A stretch of DNA of 64,000 nt from Methanocorpusculum labreanum Z (GCF_000015765.1 NC_008942.1:1069921-1133920); one strand, 5' to 3'. Positions 41,964 to 50,971 are shown, counted from the first letter of the stretch. Numbers and translations: made by a program. Notes: generated by a model from the letters alone, not told the origin.

Positions 41964-42797
41964 ATGGCAAAAACACTCATGATACAGGGGACAACGTCCA
42001 ACGTCGGAAAAACCACCCTGACCGCCGGTCTTTGCCGGATCCTGGCTCAGGACGGGCACCGTGTCGCTCCGTTCAAACCGCAGAATCTCGCTTCAGCTGC
42101 CTATGTCACCAAATCCGGTGACCGGATCGGTATCGGACAGGCTGTCCAGGCCGAGGCGGCAGGGATCGAACCGGATGGGCGAATGAATCCCGTGCTCGTT
42201 AAACCGTGCGGCGTAGGAACTGAGGTATGCATCAGAGGAAAACCGGTCCCGGGAATCAAAAAGTATGGCGAGATGGTCCAGTTGATGCCCGAAGTCCTTT
42301 CAGCATTCCGTAGTCTCGAGGAAGAGTATGACGTTATCATCATCGAGGGTGCGGGAGCGGCGGCAGAACTCAACCTCATGGATCGTGACATCTCCAACAT
42401 GGGTTTTGCAAAAGAGATCGGCGCTCCGGTCATCGTCGTAGGCGATATCGAACGCGGCGGAGTATTTGCTTCACTGTACGGGACCTTCGGGCTCTTCGAC
42501 GATGCAGCCAAAAAGCTGGTTCGCGGTTTTGTCATAAACCGGCTCTGCGGCGACCCGAATCACCTGGGAACCGGACCTGAACGCCTCACCGATCTGACCG
42601 GGATACCGGTTCTCGGCGTCGTCCCGAAACTTGACATCCATCTTCAGGAGGAAGACATCCCCGGACCGATCCCACGCGACAACAGCCTGCTCGAAGACAA
42701 AGCCTACCGCGAACATCAGCTTGATCTGCTAGCCGACGCTTTACGGGAAGCACTCGACATGGATGCGGTGTACCAAATCCTGGAGGAACAATCATGA
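41964..42797 (+). CDS. CobQ-like amidoligase lacking the glutaminase domain
   Basis: The 277 residues match the N-terminal synthetase half of cobyric acid synthase (CobQ/CbiP, about 490 residues): P-loop IQGTTSNVGKTTLTAGLCRI at residue 6, VAPFKPQNLAS near 35, MNPVLVKPCGVGTEVCIRGK near 74, IIIEGAGAAAELNL near 125 and VIVVGDIERGGVFASLYGT near 154. The protein then stops, with no class I glutaminase domain (no Cys-His-Glu site). The frame is intact and the next gene overlaps by four bases, so this looks like a genuine short protein rather than a broken gene. ATG 41964 has GGAGA upstream. It may use ammonia or a separate glutaminase. Confidence 0.8.
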   Translation: MAKTLMIQGTTSNVGKTTLTAGLCRILAQDGHRVAPFKPQNLASAAYVTKSGDRIGIGQAVQAEAAGIEPDGRMNPVLVKPCGVGTEVCIRGKPVPGIKKYGEMVQLMPEVLSAFRSLEEEYDVIIIEGAGAAAELNLMDRDISNMGFAKEIGAPVIVVGDIERGGVFASLYGTFGLFDDAAKKLVRGFVINRLCGDPNHLGTGPERLTDLTGIPVLGVVPKLDIHLQEEDIPGPIPRDNSLLEDKAYREHQLDLLADALREALDMDAVYQILEEQS

Positions 42798-43447
42798 AAT
42801 TCGTTATATCATACAGCTGCGGGAAAGACAGCACGCTTTCTCTCCACAAGATGATCGTCGCCGGCCATACGCCTGTCGGCCTGCTCGTCATGGTAAACAA
42901 GGATGAAAAACTTTCCTGGTTCCACGGGGTTGACCTTGGTCTGCTTGAACAGATATCGGAATCACTGGAAATACCTCTGATCAAATGCGTATCGGGCGGG
43001 GAGGAGTATCATCTCGAACTCGAAGAGGGACTTCGCCGTGCAAAGGAGCTCGGAGCTGAACTCTGTGTTTTTGGAGACATCGACATCGAAGAGCACATGG
43101 AATGGGGAATGGCAAGATGCAACGCCGTCGGCCTGATCCCGTATTATCCCCTCTGGCACCGAAACCGTGAGGAAAATACGAAAGAGCTCATTGATCTTGG
43201 ATACCAGTGCGTGATAAAATGTGTCAGAAACGCGGATCTCCCACAGGATCTGCTCGGCAAAGTTCTGGATCATGAGATGGTCGCATACATGAAGGAGCTG
43301 GGAATCGATGTATGCGGGGAGAACGGCGAGTATCATACAGTCACCGTAGGCGGACCGATTTTTCACGCTCCGGTCCCATACAAATGCGGCGAGATCTTAG
43401 ATCTCGGCAACACCTCGGTTATCAGCGTCACGCCAAAATCCCTCTGA
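42794..43447 (+). CDS. DUF71/COG2102 PP-loop ATPase (diphthine-ammonia-ligase family)
   Basis: A 217-residue ATP-pyrophosphatase. The PP-loop SYSCGKDSTLSLHKMI is at residue 6; GDIDIEEHMEWGMARCNAVG near 96, PYYPLWHRNREENTKELIDL near 118 and the C-terminal CGENGEYHTVTVGGPIF near 175 are family blocks. Dph6 of this family makes diphthamide with ammonia. A distinct subgroup has been predicted by comparative genomics to act in B12 salvage. Coupling to a CobQ-like gene (4-nt overlap) favours the B12 subgroup, but diphthamide synthesis remains possible. Confidence 0.82.
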   Translation: MKFVISYSCGKDSTLSLHKMIVAGHTPVGLLVMVNKDEKLSWFHGVDLGLLEQISESLEIPLIKCVSGGEEYHLELEEGLRRAKELGAELCVFGDIDIEEHMEWGMARCNAVGLIPYYPLWHRNREENTKELIDLGYQCVIKCVRNADLPQDLLGKVLDHEMVAYMKELGIDVCGENGEYHTVTVGGPIFHAPVPYKCGEILDLGNTSVISVTPKSL

Positions 43448-43462
43448 TTCGTCAGAATCAAT

Positions 43463-44026
43463 ATGGCCAACAATTATTTTTTTCGAATTCCATGTATGCA
43501 TATGGATGAAATTATTTGGACTGCCGAGCTCCCTCCTGAGAAAGGATCATGGTATACAGCAGTCGATTATGTTATCAATGATCTCGGCATCTTTGCAAAA
43601 ATCGAGAAACGATCAAAGAAGAGCGGGACGACCGCCCAGTTATGGGGGTTCAGGGCCGGGAAAAACAAAGTAAAAGGAGCTGATTATCTCGCACAGATAC
43701 AAGGCAGAAAGGCTCTTCTCTGGCAAAAGATCACTGAGGTGATATGTGGCGATCAGCAGATAATCGTTCGGGGAAACAGACAAACAGAGATCATACTCTT
43801 TTGTACGCCGGAAAATTTTTCGGATGTCAGCGACATGATCCAGCGTATGACTACATCGCACCCAGCCGAGAAAGGGGCAAGCCGTGAGGCGGCATGCTGG
43901 CTCTGCTGGGAACAGGATGAAGACTGGGAAACAGGAGAATCGCTGGACGCGATGATCGAAGCTGAACGAAACGGCGGCAAACGGTTTATCGAAGATGATA
44001 TTCTTGAAGAGACAATTCTCTCTTAA
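43463..44026 (+). CDS. Hypothetical protein
   Basis: An open frame of 187 codons, with a later possible start at ATG 43502 (174 residues, MDEIIWTAELPPEKG). It is soluble, with mixed charge, tryptophan-rich stretches (CWLCWEQDEDWETG near residue 145) and an acidic C-terminus. I recognise no family. A short hairpin, TGATTC/GAATCA (43445-43460), sits just after the preceding stop, so it may be transcribed with the DUF71 gene or end that transcript. Codon use resembles its neighbours, which supports a real gene. Confidence 0.6.
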   Translation: MANNYFFRIPCMHMDEIIWTAELPPEKGSWYTAVDYVINDLGIFAKIEKRSKKSGTTAQLWGFRAGKNKVKGADYLAQIQGRKALLWQKITEVICGDQQIIVRGNRQTEIILFCTPENFSDVSDMIQRMTTSHPAEKGASREAACWLCWEQDEDWETGESLDAMIEAERNGGKRFIEDDILEETILS

Positions 44027-44070
44027 ATTCCAGTAACCCGCATTTCATTCATATACTATTCAAGACTCAC

Positions 44071-45057
44071 TCATCTTATTTTTGCACGGGCGTGAGGATG
44101 CAGAAATCTTTGCATGCCCACACCTTTCCGGATCTGTTTTTGTCTTGGATGCGGGTGGTATTGAGGATACGCGATGCCGATAGTTAGTAGAACCATTCCT
44201 GCATACTGGATCCATGATACTGTTTCGCCAAGAAAAAGCACGGCGCAGATGATGGATGCCGGCAGTTCCGATGAACTGAGGATCGTTGTTGCTCCAGTCG
44301 AGATCCTCGGTGCGGCTATCGCGAAGAGGCACATCGGGAGAATACACCCAATCGATCCCAGAATGATTCCATACTGCCAAATGCCGGTGACGAACGTGCC
44401 CTGCATGAAGTAGGCGGGGGTAAAGAGGAATGTCAGGAGCAGGAGAGCGCAGCTGAGAATAAGAAAACTTCTGTTCAACGGATGCATTCCAATCTCGAAC
44501 CGGCCGAGCATGAACATATACATTGCATACAGAAGAGCGGAAAGAAGTCCAAAGATCACACCAGACGGGTCAAGCGGCCCGTCCAGTCCGGCAAAACCCG
44601 CCGCAAGGAAGGTGCCGATCACGAGAATAACAACCGCGAGAATCATCTTCGGCTCCGGAAGCCGCTGTTCGGTTATTGCCTGAATCAAAACCCCCATCCA
44701 GGTAAACTGAAAGAGAAGAATCACCGAGATGTATGCAGGAACGCTCTGCAGAGAAAGACAATACGTCACGGTAACAAGAGAGATGCAGGTTCCGGCAAGT
44801 GCAAGACCTGGTATGCGGCGCAGGAGGGGACGGGGATTTTTTGCAGGAATGGTCTGTTGTTTTCGAATCAAGCGAAGAAGGAAAAGACCAACAAAGATAA
44901 CGAACAGTATCAGCCATCCGTAAAAATACTGACTCATGACCACATCCGTCCAGGAATAGCCGGCAGCATACGCTAGTTTTATTGTGGGCGATGAAGGTCC
45001 GTAACAACAGCCGCCAAGGAAGACAAGGAGGGGAAATATGAGCAGACGAAGGTCCAT
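44071..45057 (-). CDS. DMT-superfamily (EamA) permease
   Basis: A ten-helix transporter of 328 residues with two EamA repeats, the second starting near DPSGVIFGLLSALLYAMYMF (about residue 162). LSSSELPASIICAVLFLGE near 260 is the family's second-repeat signature. A basic C-terminal tail is rich in His and Arg (PQYHPHPRQKQIRKG, FLHPHARAKIR). It is only distantly similar to the permease at 1259. The substrate is unknown. Confidence 0.82.
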   Translation of the reverse strand: MDLRLLIFPLLVFLGGCCYGPSSPTIKLAYAAGYSWTDVVMSQYFYGWLILFVIFVGLFLLRLIRKQQTIPAKNPRPLLRRIPGLALAGTCISLVTVTYCLSLQSVPAYISVILLFQFTWMGVLIQAITEQRLPEPKMILAVVILVIGTFLAAGFAGLDGPLDPSGVIFGLLSALLYAMYMFMLGRFEIGMHPLNRSFLILSCALLLLTFLFTPAYFMQGTFVTGIWQYGIILGSIGCILPMCLFAIAAPRISTGATTILSSSELPASIICAVLFLGETVSWIQYAGMVLLTIGIAYPQYHPHPRQKQIRKGVGMQRFLHPHARAKIR

Positions 45058-45115
45058 TTCAGTCCCTTATTATTTGCTGTTCACATGGATTAAACCAGCA
45101 GGTGATGCAAAATAA

Positions 45116-45562
45116 TTACGAAATATGCCGTCGTAACGAGCTTTTTTCGAGCTGTAAAAGAGATTTTTTGATTTCAAGGTCCGGTGAGAAACCGCCAAGA
45201 CTTCCGTCGGATGAGATGACCCGATGGCACGGGACAATTAAAGGTGTGGGGTTTCGTGCCATAGCATTTCCGACCACCCGCGGGTGTGTTTCTGCTGCCT
45301 TGGCAATCTCGCCGTAACTTTGCGTTTCTCCGTATGGGATCCTTGATACGGCACGATAGATTTCTGCATATGTCCCATCACCACCCAGAGCCGCAGAGGT
45401 CAGCGGAGCAAAGCCGGTCCCTTTTCCCGCAAGAAATCGGGTGAACTCTATCGGAACCGGCCCGTCCGGTGCCGTTCTCATGAACCTGACCCGGTGGACT
45501 ACCATATCGTCATAATCGACAGCGACCTTCCAGAGTCCGAAACTACAGGCGCCCTGACGCAT
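45116..45562 (-). CDS. ogt: Methylated-DNA-protein-cysteine methyltransferase (Ogt/AGT)
   Basis: This suicide enzyme removes O6-alkyl groups from guanine. The active-site block is LIVPCHRVISSDGSLGGF near residue 108, with the acceptor Cys in PCHR; PYGETQSYGEIAKAAETHPR near 78 is the DNA-binding helix and includes the arginine finger region (VVGNAMARNP). ATG 45562 is preferred over TTG 45580. The gene overlaps the end of the helicase gene by 20 nt, so the two repair genes are likely cotranscribed. Confidence 0.9.
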   Translation of the reverse strand: MRQGACSFGLWKVAVDYDDMVVHRVRFMRTAPDGPVPIEFTRFLAGKGTGFAPLTSAALGGDGTYAEIYRAVSRIPYGETQSYGEIAKAAETHPRVVGNAMARNPTPLIVPCHRVISSDGSLGGFSPDLEIKKSLLQLEKSSLRRHIS

Positions 45563-47573
45563 CACGTCCCCACTTTTCAAGCTTACTTTTTACCGTGTCC
45601 ACATCGCATTCCATAAGTTCATCCTGCATCCAGGGAGATAAACCGCCGAAAATCTCGCCTTCAAGGAATCTTTGGTCGCCGAGAATCAAAACACCCCGGT
45701 CGTTTTCGGTTCGAAGGACACGACCGAGGGCCTGCATAGATTTGTTGATCGCAGGAAGCGTGTAGGCGATGAACTCTCCTTCGGCCCCAAACTTGCGCCG
45801 GTAATAACTGTTGACCATCCGACGAACGGGGGTGAACGGAGCGAGCGGGAGACCTATCACGAGGGCCGCGGTCAGTTGATCGCCCCGGTAATCCAGACCT
45901 TCGCTCCATTTCCCGCCGCAGACGGCGAAAAGTATCCCGGATTTATGTTTTCCCGGGAGCGAGATGAACTCCTTCAGCGCTTCGTTTGCCTCGTCTGATT
46001 CACGCGGCTCAATGAATACCTGTTTGTTTCGAATCTTGCTTACGCATGCTTCGGCAAAACGGTTCTGCAACTGATAGGAAGGGAAGTAGACCGCGATGTT
46101 TCCTGGGAGTTTGGCAAAGGCAAGAATATACTCCACAATTGCCTGAGTGTTCTCGGCGTTCTGGCGTTTGGAAAATGCCGTGGTGATGTCCCGGGTCCCA
46201 AGAACCAGGCGGTTTTCTTTGGGAAACGAGTTGGCAAGCGAGAGGGTTTTGACAGGCATGCTGCCGAAGTAGTATTTCCTGTAGGAATCGACCGGCGACA
46301 GCGTTCCGCTGATCAGAATGGTTGCTGCATGTTTGGAGACGAGCTCTTGGAGCCGATCGGCCGGATCGATGTTTCTGACCTCAAGCGTGATGGTCTCGGC
46401 GTCTTTGGTGTAAACGGTCAGAAACGACGGGTCGGTGGAAGAGCGGTAGAGCCGGATCAAAAATTCGCAGAGTTTTTCGATCGCCGATTCGCGGTAGTCG
46501 CCCCGTTCGATGCCGCGTTCGCGCATAGCCTCTTTGATGGAAATGATATCTTCGAGCATCGCCTCGGGTTTTCCATACAGAGAACCTTTGATGATGAACC
46601 GGTTGAAGATCTGCGGGTCAAACCAGTCCTCTGCCTCGTTCGAACGCTGGAGCCCGTCGATGAACTCGGCAATTCTCGGGAGGATATGGCGGACCGCTTC
46701 GGAACCGCGGACCTTATCGCGGAGTGAAGCGACTTCGTTTGCCGCGGCTTCGATGTCGGTGTCCCGTATCCGAATGCTCTGGATCGTCTGAATGACGTCG
46801 CCTAAGTTGTGGGCTTCATCAAGGAGGAGCATGACGTTGTGCTCCTCGCACTGAAGATTGACGTACAGCTGCTCTCTGATATCGTCGTTGAAGAGGTGAT
46901 AGTAGTTACAGATGATCACATCAGCTCCCTTGGCGGCCGAGAGCATGAGGTCGTAGGGACAGACCTTGCCCGCGAAATTCAGAAGTTCGTTTGGTCGGAC
47001 GATCTGTTTCTGAGCAATATCGGATTTGCGTCTGAGTTCCGGGGAAGGGATCATGCGCCGCCCGCCCTCTTCGCTCTGGACAAAGACCCGGCTGTTGACG
47101 AAGTAGGGACAAATGAGAGGATGTTCCCGATCCTGCTTTCTGATCTGCTCGAGAATCTGTTTGTCGGTTGCCGGATCGAATGAACCGCGGTCTGCCCTCT
47201 GCTGCATAAGTGCCGAGGTGAATGCTTTGACGCCTTCGCATCTTCGGTAGACATCCCCGTATCCTCCGAGAGGGCACATGTTTCCCTTTCCAATAAGGTA
47301 AACGAATTTAAGGGTCGGCTGTTTTTTCTGCCTGATGAGGTCGAGTTCCCGAATGAAGATCTGGAGCTGGGATATGGTTCTGACGGCGACGAGGATCTTT
47401 CGTCCGTTGGCTTTAGCAAGGAGACTTGCGATCACGCTGGATTTCCCGCTGCCGGTCGGTGCGTCAATTAAGAGGATGCCGTTTTCTTCGGCGGTTTTTT
47501 CTACCTCTTCGAGCATTTCCTTTTGGTTTTTCCGGTAGGTTTGATAGGGAAAAAAGTCAGCTGTGTCTGCCAT
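45543..47573 (-). CDS. XPD/DinG-family DNA helicase
   Basis: A superfamily 2 helicase of 676 residues. Motif I is IDAPTGSGKSSVIASLL near residue 35, motif II LLLDEAHNLGDV near 250, and later motifs include VYFPSYQLQNRFAEA near 500 and QALGRVLRTENDRGVLILGD near 610. Four cysteines between motifs I and II (CPLGG, YRRCEG, CPYFV, CPYDLM) sit where the 4Fe-4S cluster of XPD, DinG and FancJ lies. It acts as a 5'-3' helicase in DNA repair by family analogy. Overlap with ogt supports a repair role. Confidence 0.88.
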   Translation of the reverse strand: MADTADFFPYQTYRKNQKEMLEEVEKTAEENGILLIDAPTGSGKSSVIASLLAKANGRKILVAVRTISQLQIFIRELDLIRQKKQPTLKFVYLIGKGNMCPLGGYGDVYRRCEGVKAFTSALMQQRADRGSFDPATDKQILEQIRKQDREHPLICPYFVNSRVFVQSEEGGRRMIPSPELRRKSDIAQKQIVRPNELLNFAGKVCPYDLMLSAAKGADVIICNYYHLFNDDIREQLYVNLQCEEHNVMLLLDEAHNLGDVIQTIQSIRIRDTDIEAAANEVASLRDKVRGSEAVRHILPRIAEFIDGLQRSNEAEDWFDPQIFNRFIIKGSLYGKPEAMLEDIISIKEAMRERGIERGDYRESAIEKLCEFLIRLYRSSTDPSFLTVYTKDAETITLEVRNIDPADRLQELVSKHAATILISGTLSPVDSYRKYYFGSMPVKTLSLANSFPKENRLVLGTRDITTAFSKRQNAENTQAIVEYILAFAKLPGNIAVYFPSYQLQNRFAEACVSKIRNKQVFIEPRESDEANEALKEFISLPGKHKSGILFAVCGGKWSEGLDYRGDQLTAALVIGLPLAPFTPVRRMVNSYYRRKFGAEGEFIAYTLPAINKSMQALGRVLRTENDRGVLILGDQRFLEGEIFGGLSPWMQDELMECDVDTVKSKLEKWGRDASGRL

Positions 47574-47612
47574 TCGTAATGTATTATTTGTCTGGACCCA
47601 AATCTATTAAGC

Positions 47613-47933
47613 ATGCCTCTTTCGACCCAGACCAAAGATCAGATACTCGCACTTCTCGCAAAGGTGGAGGTATGTTCTCTTGAGGGAAGTTTTGCCGGAT
47701 CCGAGAAGATCATCGCGCCTGACATCACTGTATTTGCGCCGGGTCTGGATCATCACGGACGCGAGGGTTTGTCTCTTGGCCCGCTGAAATTTGGCGGGAT
47801 GGAAGTGAAGGGCGAGGGAGTTATCGCCTGGGTGTCGGGCGAATGTATATACTGTAAAACTGCCAGGCGTTTTACGGCAGTGCTTAGAGGAACGGGGCAT
47901 GCCTGGGAGCTTGTTCTGCTGCATATCGCGTGA
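47613..47933 (+). CDS. Hypothetical small protein
   Basis: A 106-residue open frame starting with ATG 40 nt from the divergent helicase start. It is predicted to be mostly beta-stranded, with a CIYC pair near residue 78 and a glycine-rich middle (DHHGREGLSLGPLKFGGMEV). I do not recognise a family. A metal or disulfide site at CxxC is possible. The frame and codon use look genuine, but no other evidence supports it. Confidence 0.5.
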   Translation: MPLSTQTKDQILALLAKVEVCSLEGSFAGSEKIIAPDITVFAPGLDHHGREGLSLGPLKFGGMEVKGEGVIAWVSGECIYCKTARRFTAVLRGTGHAWELVLLHIA

Positions 47934-48009
47934 GATTTTAAAAAAGTCCCCAAACTCAAATATTAATACATACACGGCTCTATCCTGAATCATCAGAAGA
48001 GGGACAGAC

Positions 48010-48438
48010 ATGAAGGATCATAAAAAAGCAGCGTTTGTGTGTTCGGTGATAGGCACGGTTTTACTGTGGATCCCTATCGCTTTAACGCTAGTGACCGGTG
48101 TCGTCGGATCAATTTTCGCCGGAAAACTGCTGATGGATTATCTGATGCCTGCTGAACTGTTTTTCCTTGTTTTGGCTGGATGGATCCTGCTGATCGTTGG
48201 TTCAGTATTTTCAGGGAAATGGAAAATCCCGGTGGTAATCACCGGAGTGGCCACATTAATACTGCTTTTCGGAGCTCAGATACTTGCTGTCGTGAGCGGG
48301 CTTGCCTCAGGTGTAGTCCCGGCCGAGGGTATGATCTGGTATCTGGTTCTTGGGATGCTCATCCTGTATGATCTGCTTGTGATCGTTTTGGGTATTCTCG
48401 GCATACGTCTTTCGTATGTTGTAAAAATGGGGAGATGA
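48010..48438 (+). CDS. Hypothetical membrane protein
   Basis: A 142-residue protein with four predicted helices (about residues 10-35, 45-68, 73-95, 108-135), starting MKDHKKAAFVCSVIGTVLLW. GAGGGACAG lies upstream of the ATG. There are no polar catalytic motifs in the helices; it resembles small archaeal membrane proteins of unknown role. It converges with the DUF447 gene. Confidence 0.6.
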   Translation: MKDHKKAAFVCSVIGTVLLWIPIALTLVTGVVGSIFAGKLLMDYLMPAELFFLVLAGWILLIVGSVFSGKWKIPVVITGVATLILLFGAQILAVVSGLASGVVPAEGMIWYLVLGMLILYDLLVIVLGILGIRLSYVVKMGR

Positions 48439-48489
48439 ATTTAACACAACGTTAAATGAAGACAGTCAATCTCTTTTGAAATGATCTGC

Positions 48490-49056
48490 TTAAAACCCGC
48501 AGACCTCTTTAATCAGTGCCGCCGCCTCAATATCCCTCGGTCCCCCGCACTTTCGAACGATTCCCAGATGATACTCGATCAGTTCACGAAGCTCTGGATC
48601 ATGATTCATCACATACCGTGTTGCATGGACCGTCGCATCGATCACCGAATTAAAGCCCCGGTTCACCGGCCGCATCTCATCACGGCAGTACTCAGATCCC
48701 ACCGGTTCAAGCTCCACAAAATACGCATCCTTCGTCTCGTTGACGATCTGGGCGGTAAACGCCATCCATGCATCAGCATCGCGAAGCAGCTGCATGACCA
48801 TCTCACCGACAAACACCTTTCTCAGATCCGACTTTGCCACGTCGGAAAACGCATACAGAGGATAGAGATACGAGTCACTCACGAAGTTCGCCGTTACCCA
48901 GCCGTACTTTTCCACATTCTCCGCCGTCTTCGACCCCTTGAAAAGGATCATCTTCGGTGCCTGACCGGACCGCACGATGATCCCGATAGGGGCCGCATTA
49001 TCCTTAGTGACCGCGATCACTTCGGTGATCCCTTCGCCTAACAGTCCCACTGCCAC
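48490..49056 (-). CDS. DUF447-family flavin-reductase-fold protein
   Basis: About 188 residues, with the DUF447 opening LLGEGITEVIAVTKDNAAPI, then FKGSKTAENVEKYGWVTANFV and a C-terminal helical part. The fold belongs to the FMN-binding split barrels. The start is uncertain: GTG 49056 and GTG 49050 both precede the conserved opening, and both lie inside the CitG-like gene end. The family is common in methanogens and in bacteria that make tetrahydromethanopterin, so a role in that C1-carrier pathway is plausible from phylogenetic distribution, but not demonstrated by this sequence. Confidence 0.75.
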   Translation of the reverse strand: MAVGLLGEGITEVIAVTKDNAAPIGIIVRSGQAPKMILFKGSKTAENVEKYGWVTANFVSDSYLYPLYAFSDVAKSDLRKVFVGEMVMQLLRDADAWMAFTAQIVNETKDAYFVELEPVGSEYCRDEMRPVNRGFNSVIDATVHATRYVMNHDPELRELIEYHLGIVRKCGGPRDIEAAALIKEVCGF

Positions 49057-49844
49057 CCCTCCAGAAGTGCGGTGAATATCCCCGCGATGCAGATGTCCGC
49101 AAGGGAACCCGGATTCACCCCGCCGAGGATACACTCCTCGTCGAACCTGCTCAGTGAAAGTCCGCCGGCACGAACCAGCTGAGCACGTTCCATCACGGAA
49201 ACCGCCCTGGCATACCCGAACTTCTTTGCAATAAACGTATCCGGATACGCGGCCATAAGGCGCAGAAACATCTCCTGGATCTGATCGGCCCCGTCCTTTT
49301 CTTTGAGGATATCGGCGGCTTTCCGGGTCAGGGCAAATCCGTTCGTCCATTCGCGGGCGACCATATCGGTCTCGCTCGAATACCTCATCACATCGAGCAT
49401 GGTCATCTGCTTCTCGCGAAGCATCGTGATCGAAGCGGGATCATTGACATCCATCTCATCCTCCCTGTTGACCCGAACTTGGGTTTTCCCGAAAGCCTGA
49501 TAAAAACGAACGGCGTCTTCGACCGTTGTTCGAAGAACGGCCTCGCACGCCCCGGCGATGCCTTTGCCTTTGATAAGCGGCAGAAGAAGAATGAACGCCC
49601 CAAAATGCGTATTCCCTCCCGTATGGCCGTTCGTATGCTCGACGGCCGCATACATCGCTTCACCAAGCGTCATCTGCGGAACGCGTTCAAAAACGTCGCG
49701 GGCAAGTACCGCCGATGCCAGAAAATGCCGGAACTTCGTATCCTCGTAATCATGGAACCGGTCGATATTTCCCGGTTTGATATTGGCGCTCACCTCAAGG
49801 AGCATCGAAAGTTCGGCGGTTTCGGCAAGAGACAGCTTAGACAT
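49038..49844 (-). CDS. CitG/triphosphoribosyl-dephospho-CoA-synthase-family protein
   Basis: A helical protein of 268 residues. ATG 49844 gives MSKLSLAETAELSMLLEVSA; the TTG at 49850 adds only two residues. NIKPGNIDRFHDYEDTKFRH near residue 22 and EHTNGHTGGNTHFGAFILLL near 69 match the CitG core (KPGxVD, GNTHfGaLL). There are no citrate lyase genes here, so the citrate-lyase prosthetic group role is unlikely. Clustering with DUF447 and methanogenesis marker 9 suggests a methanogen cofactor pathway, perhaps methanopterin, as an inference. It overlaps both neighbours. Confidence 0.78.
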   Translation of the reverse strand: MSKLSLAETAELSMLLEVSANIKPGNIDRFHDYEDTKFRHFLASAVLARDVFERVPQMTLGEAMYAAVEHTNGHTGGNTHFGAFILLLPLIKGKGIAGACEAVLRTTVEDAVRFYQAFGKTQVRVNREDEMDVNDPASITMLREKQMTMLDVMRYSSETDMVAREWTNGFALTRKAADILKEKDGADQIQEMFLRLMAAYPDTFIAKKFGYARAVSVMERAQLVRAGGLSLSRFDEECILGGVNPGSLADICIAGIFTALLEGWQWDC

Positions 49845-50940
49845 TTTCAAAGATTTTCTTCACGATCTTCTCAGAAAGCGTACGTTTCAGAGCCATATAT
49901 TCATTCATCGGGAGATCGATCGACTTCAGCGTCATATCCCGGAACATACAGGGGGTCGAAGACTTACAGCAGTAGGCAAGACTGCCGAAACAGGTGTGGC
50001 TGCCCATGGAAAGAGGAGTCTCGGCAGTCATTTCCTTTTTCAATGCGAGATACTCCTCCCGGCTCATCCCAAGCGACTCGAGAGAGGGAAGAAGCGGGCA
50101 CTGTTTCACCGGCATGCAGCAGAACGTGAGCGAACGGAGATCTCCTCCGCGGCACAGCTGTTTGGGGGCATTATACCAGCCGATCTCTTCGGCGACCGCC
50201 CGGATATACCGGTCAAGTGTCTGAAGAACGCTGAGACTTGCACTTCGTGCGACCGAGACGAGATCGGCCCCGTGGGCAAAATAGTCCATCATTTTGTCGG
50301 GACTGGAAACACCGTTGTTTGCGATGATGATTAAGGGGCAGCTGTTTCGAATCTGTCTGATCTTCGTGTGTCCGGTATCCATCAGATCGACATGGAGAAT
50401 CGAAGCTCCGGCTTTCCAGAGCATGCGTGCAAGCTGGCGGTCATCAACCACGCCGGCACGGGTCTTGACGGAGACGGTCATGCCTTCGGCTGCAAGCGCA
50501 GAAACGATGGCACAGAGTTTCTCAGGATTGTGAAGGAGATACTCTCCGCATCCTGCGTCGATCATGGGCTGCTGACGGCAGTGGGCATCGATCTCGTATA
50601 TTACAGAAGGTCCAAACCGTTTTGCGGCAGAAACGAATGCTTCCGGCGTCGCCCCTCTCAGATTGAGACCGATGATGATATCCGCCCCTTCCAGAATGTC
50701 GATCTCGGTTGCTATTTCGTCGAAATCGGCATTGAACTCGGTCCGGCCCGCTGCTTCCATAGCAACAGAGGCTTTCCTGCTTGGTTCATCTGTATTGTAT
50801 CCGCCAATAAAAGCAACACCGGCATGTTTACTGCGGGCAAGAACAAACTCCGCATCGGTTATTCCGGCCATTGAAGCGATCACGATGGGGGTTTTGACAG
50901 GCCTTCCGTTTATTGATATGAATCTTGTAGCTGCCGTCAT
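49837..50940 (-). CDS. Methanogenesis marker protein 9
   Basis: A 367-residue protein with a TIM barrel similar to dihydroorotate dehydrogenase / tRNA-dihydrouridine synthase (PIVIASMAGITDAEFVLARS near residue 18, VSVKTRAGVVDDRQLARMLW near 155, IIIANNGVSSPDKMMDYFAH near 200), followed by a C-terminal cysteine-rich domain: FCCMPVKQCPLLPSL near 278, HTCFGSLAYCCKSSTPCMF near 317. This cysteine arrangement is the hallmark of methanogenesis marker 9 and could bind an iron-sulfur cluster. The reaction is unknown. It is the first gene of the operon with citG-like and DUF447. Confidence 0.88.
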   Translation of the reverse strand: MTAATRFISINGRPVKTPIVIASMAGITDAEFVLARSKHAGVAFIGGYNTDEPSRKASVAMEAAGRTEFNADFDEIATEIDILEGADIIIGLNLRGATPEAFVSAAKRFGPSVIYEIDAHCRQQPMIDAGCGEYLLHNPEKLCAIVSALAAEGMTVSVKTRAGVVDDRQLARMLWKAGASILHVDLMDTGHTKIRQIRNSCPLIIIANNGVSSPDKMMDYFAHGADLVSVARSASLSVLQTLDRYIRAVAEEIGWYNAPKQLCRGGDLRSLTFCCMPVKQCPLLPSLESLGMSREEYLALKKEMTAETPLSMGSHTCFGSLAYCCKSSTPCMFRDMTLKSIDLPMNEYMALKRTLSEKIVKKIFENV

Positions 50941-50971
50941 GAATTTTATATTATTTGGTTTTCACTCCTAA

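Noticed and set aside
41964-42797. Truncated pseudogene of cobQ
   Set aside because: The frame is intact, has a good ribosome site, ends with a four-base overlap to the next gene, and no remnant of a glutaminase domain follows in any frame.
49057-49350. N-terminal extension of the DUF447 protein in the longer open frame
   Set aside because: The extra 98 residues are Arg/Gly/Cys-rich, lie within the CitG-like gene and are a shadow of it; the conserved DUF447 opening begins near 49050.
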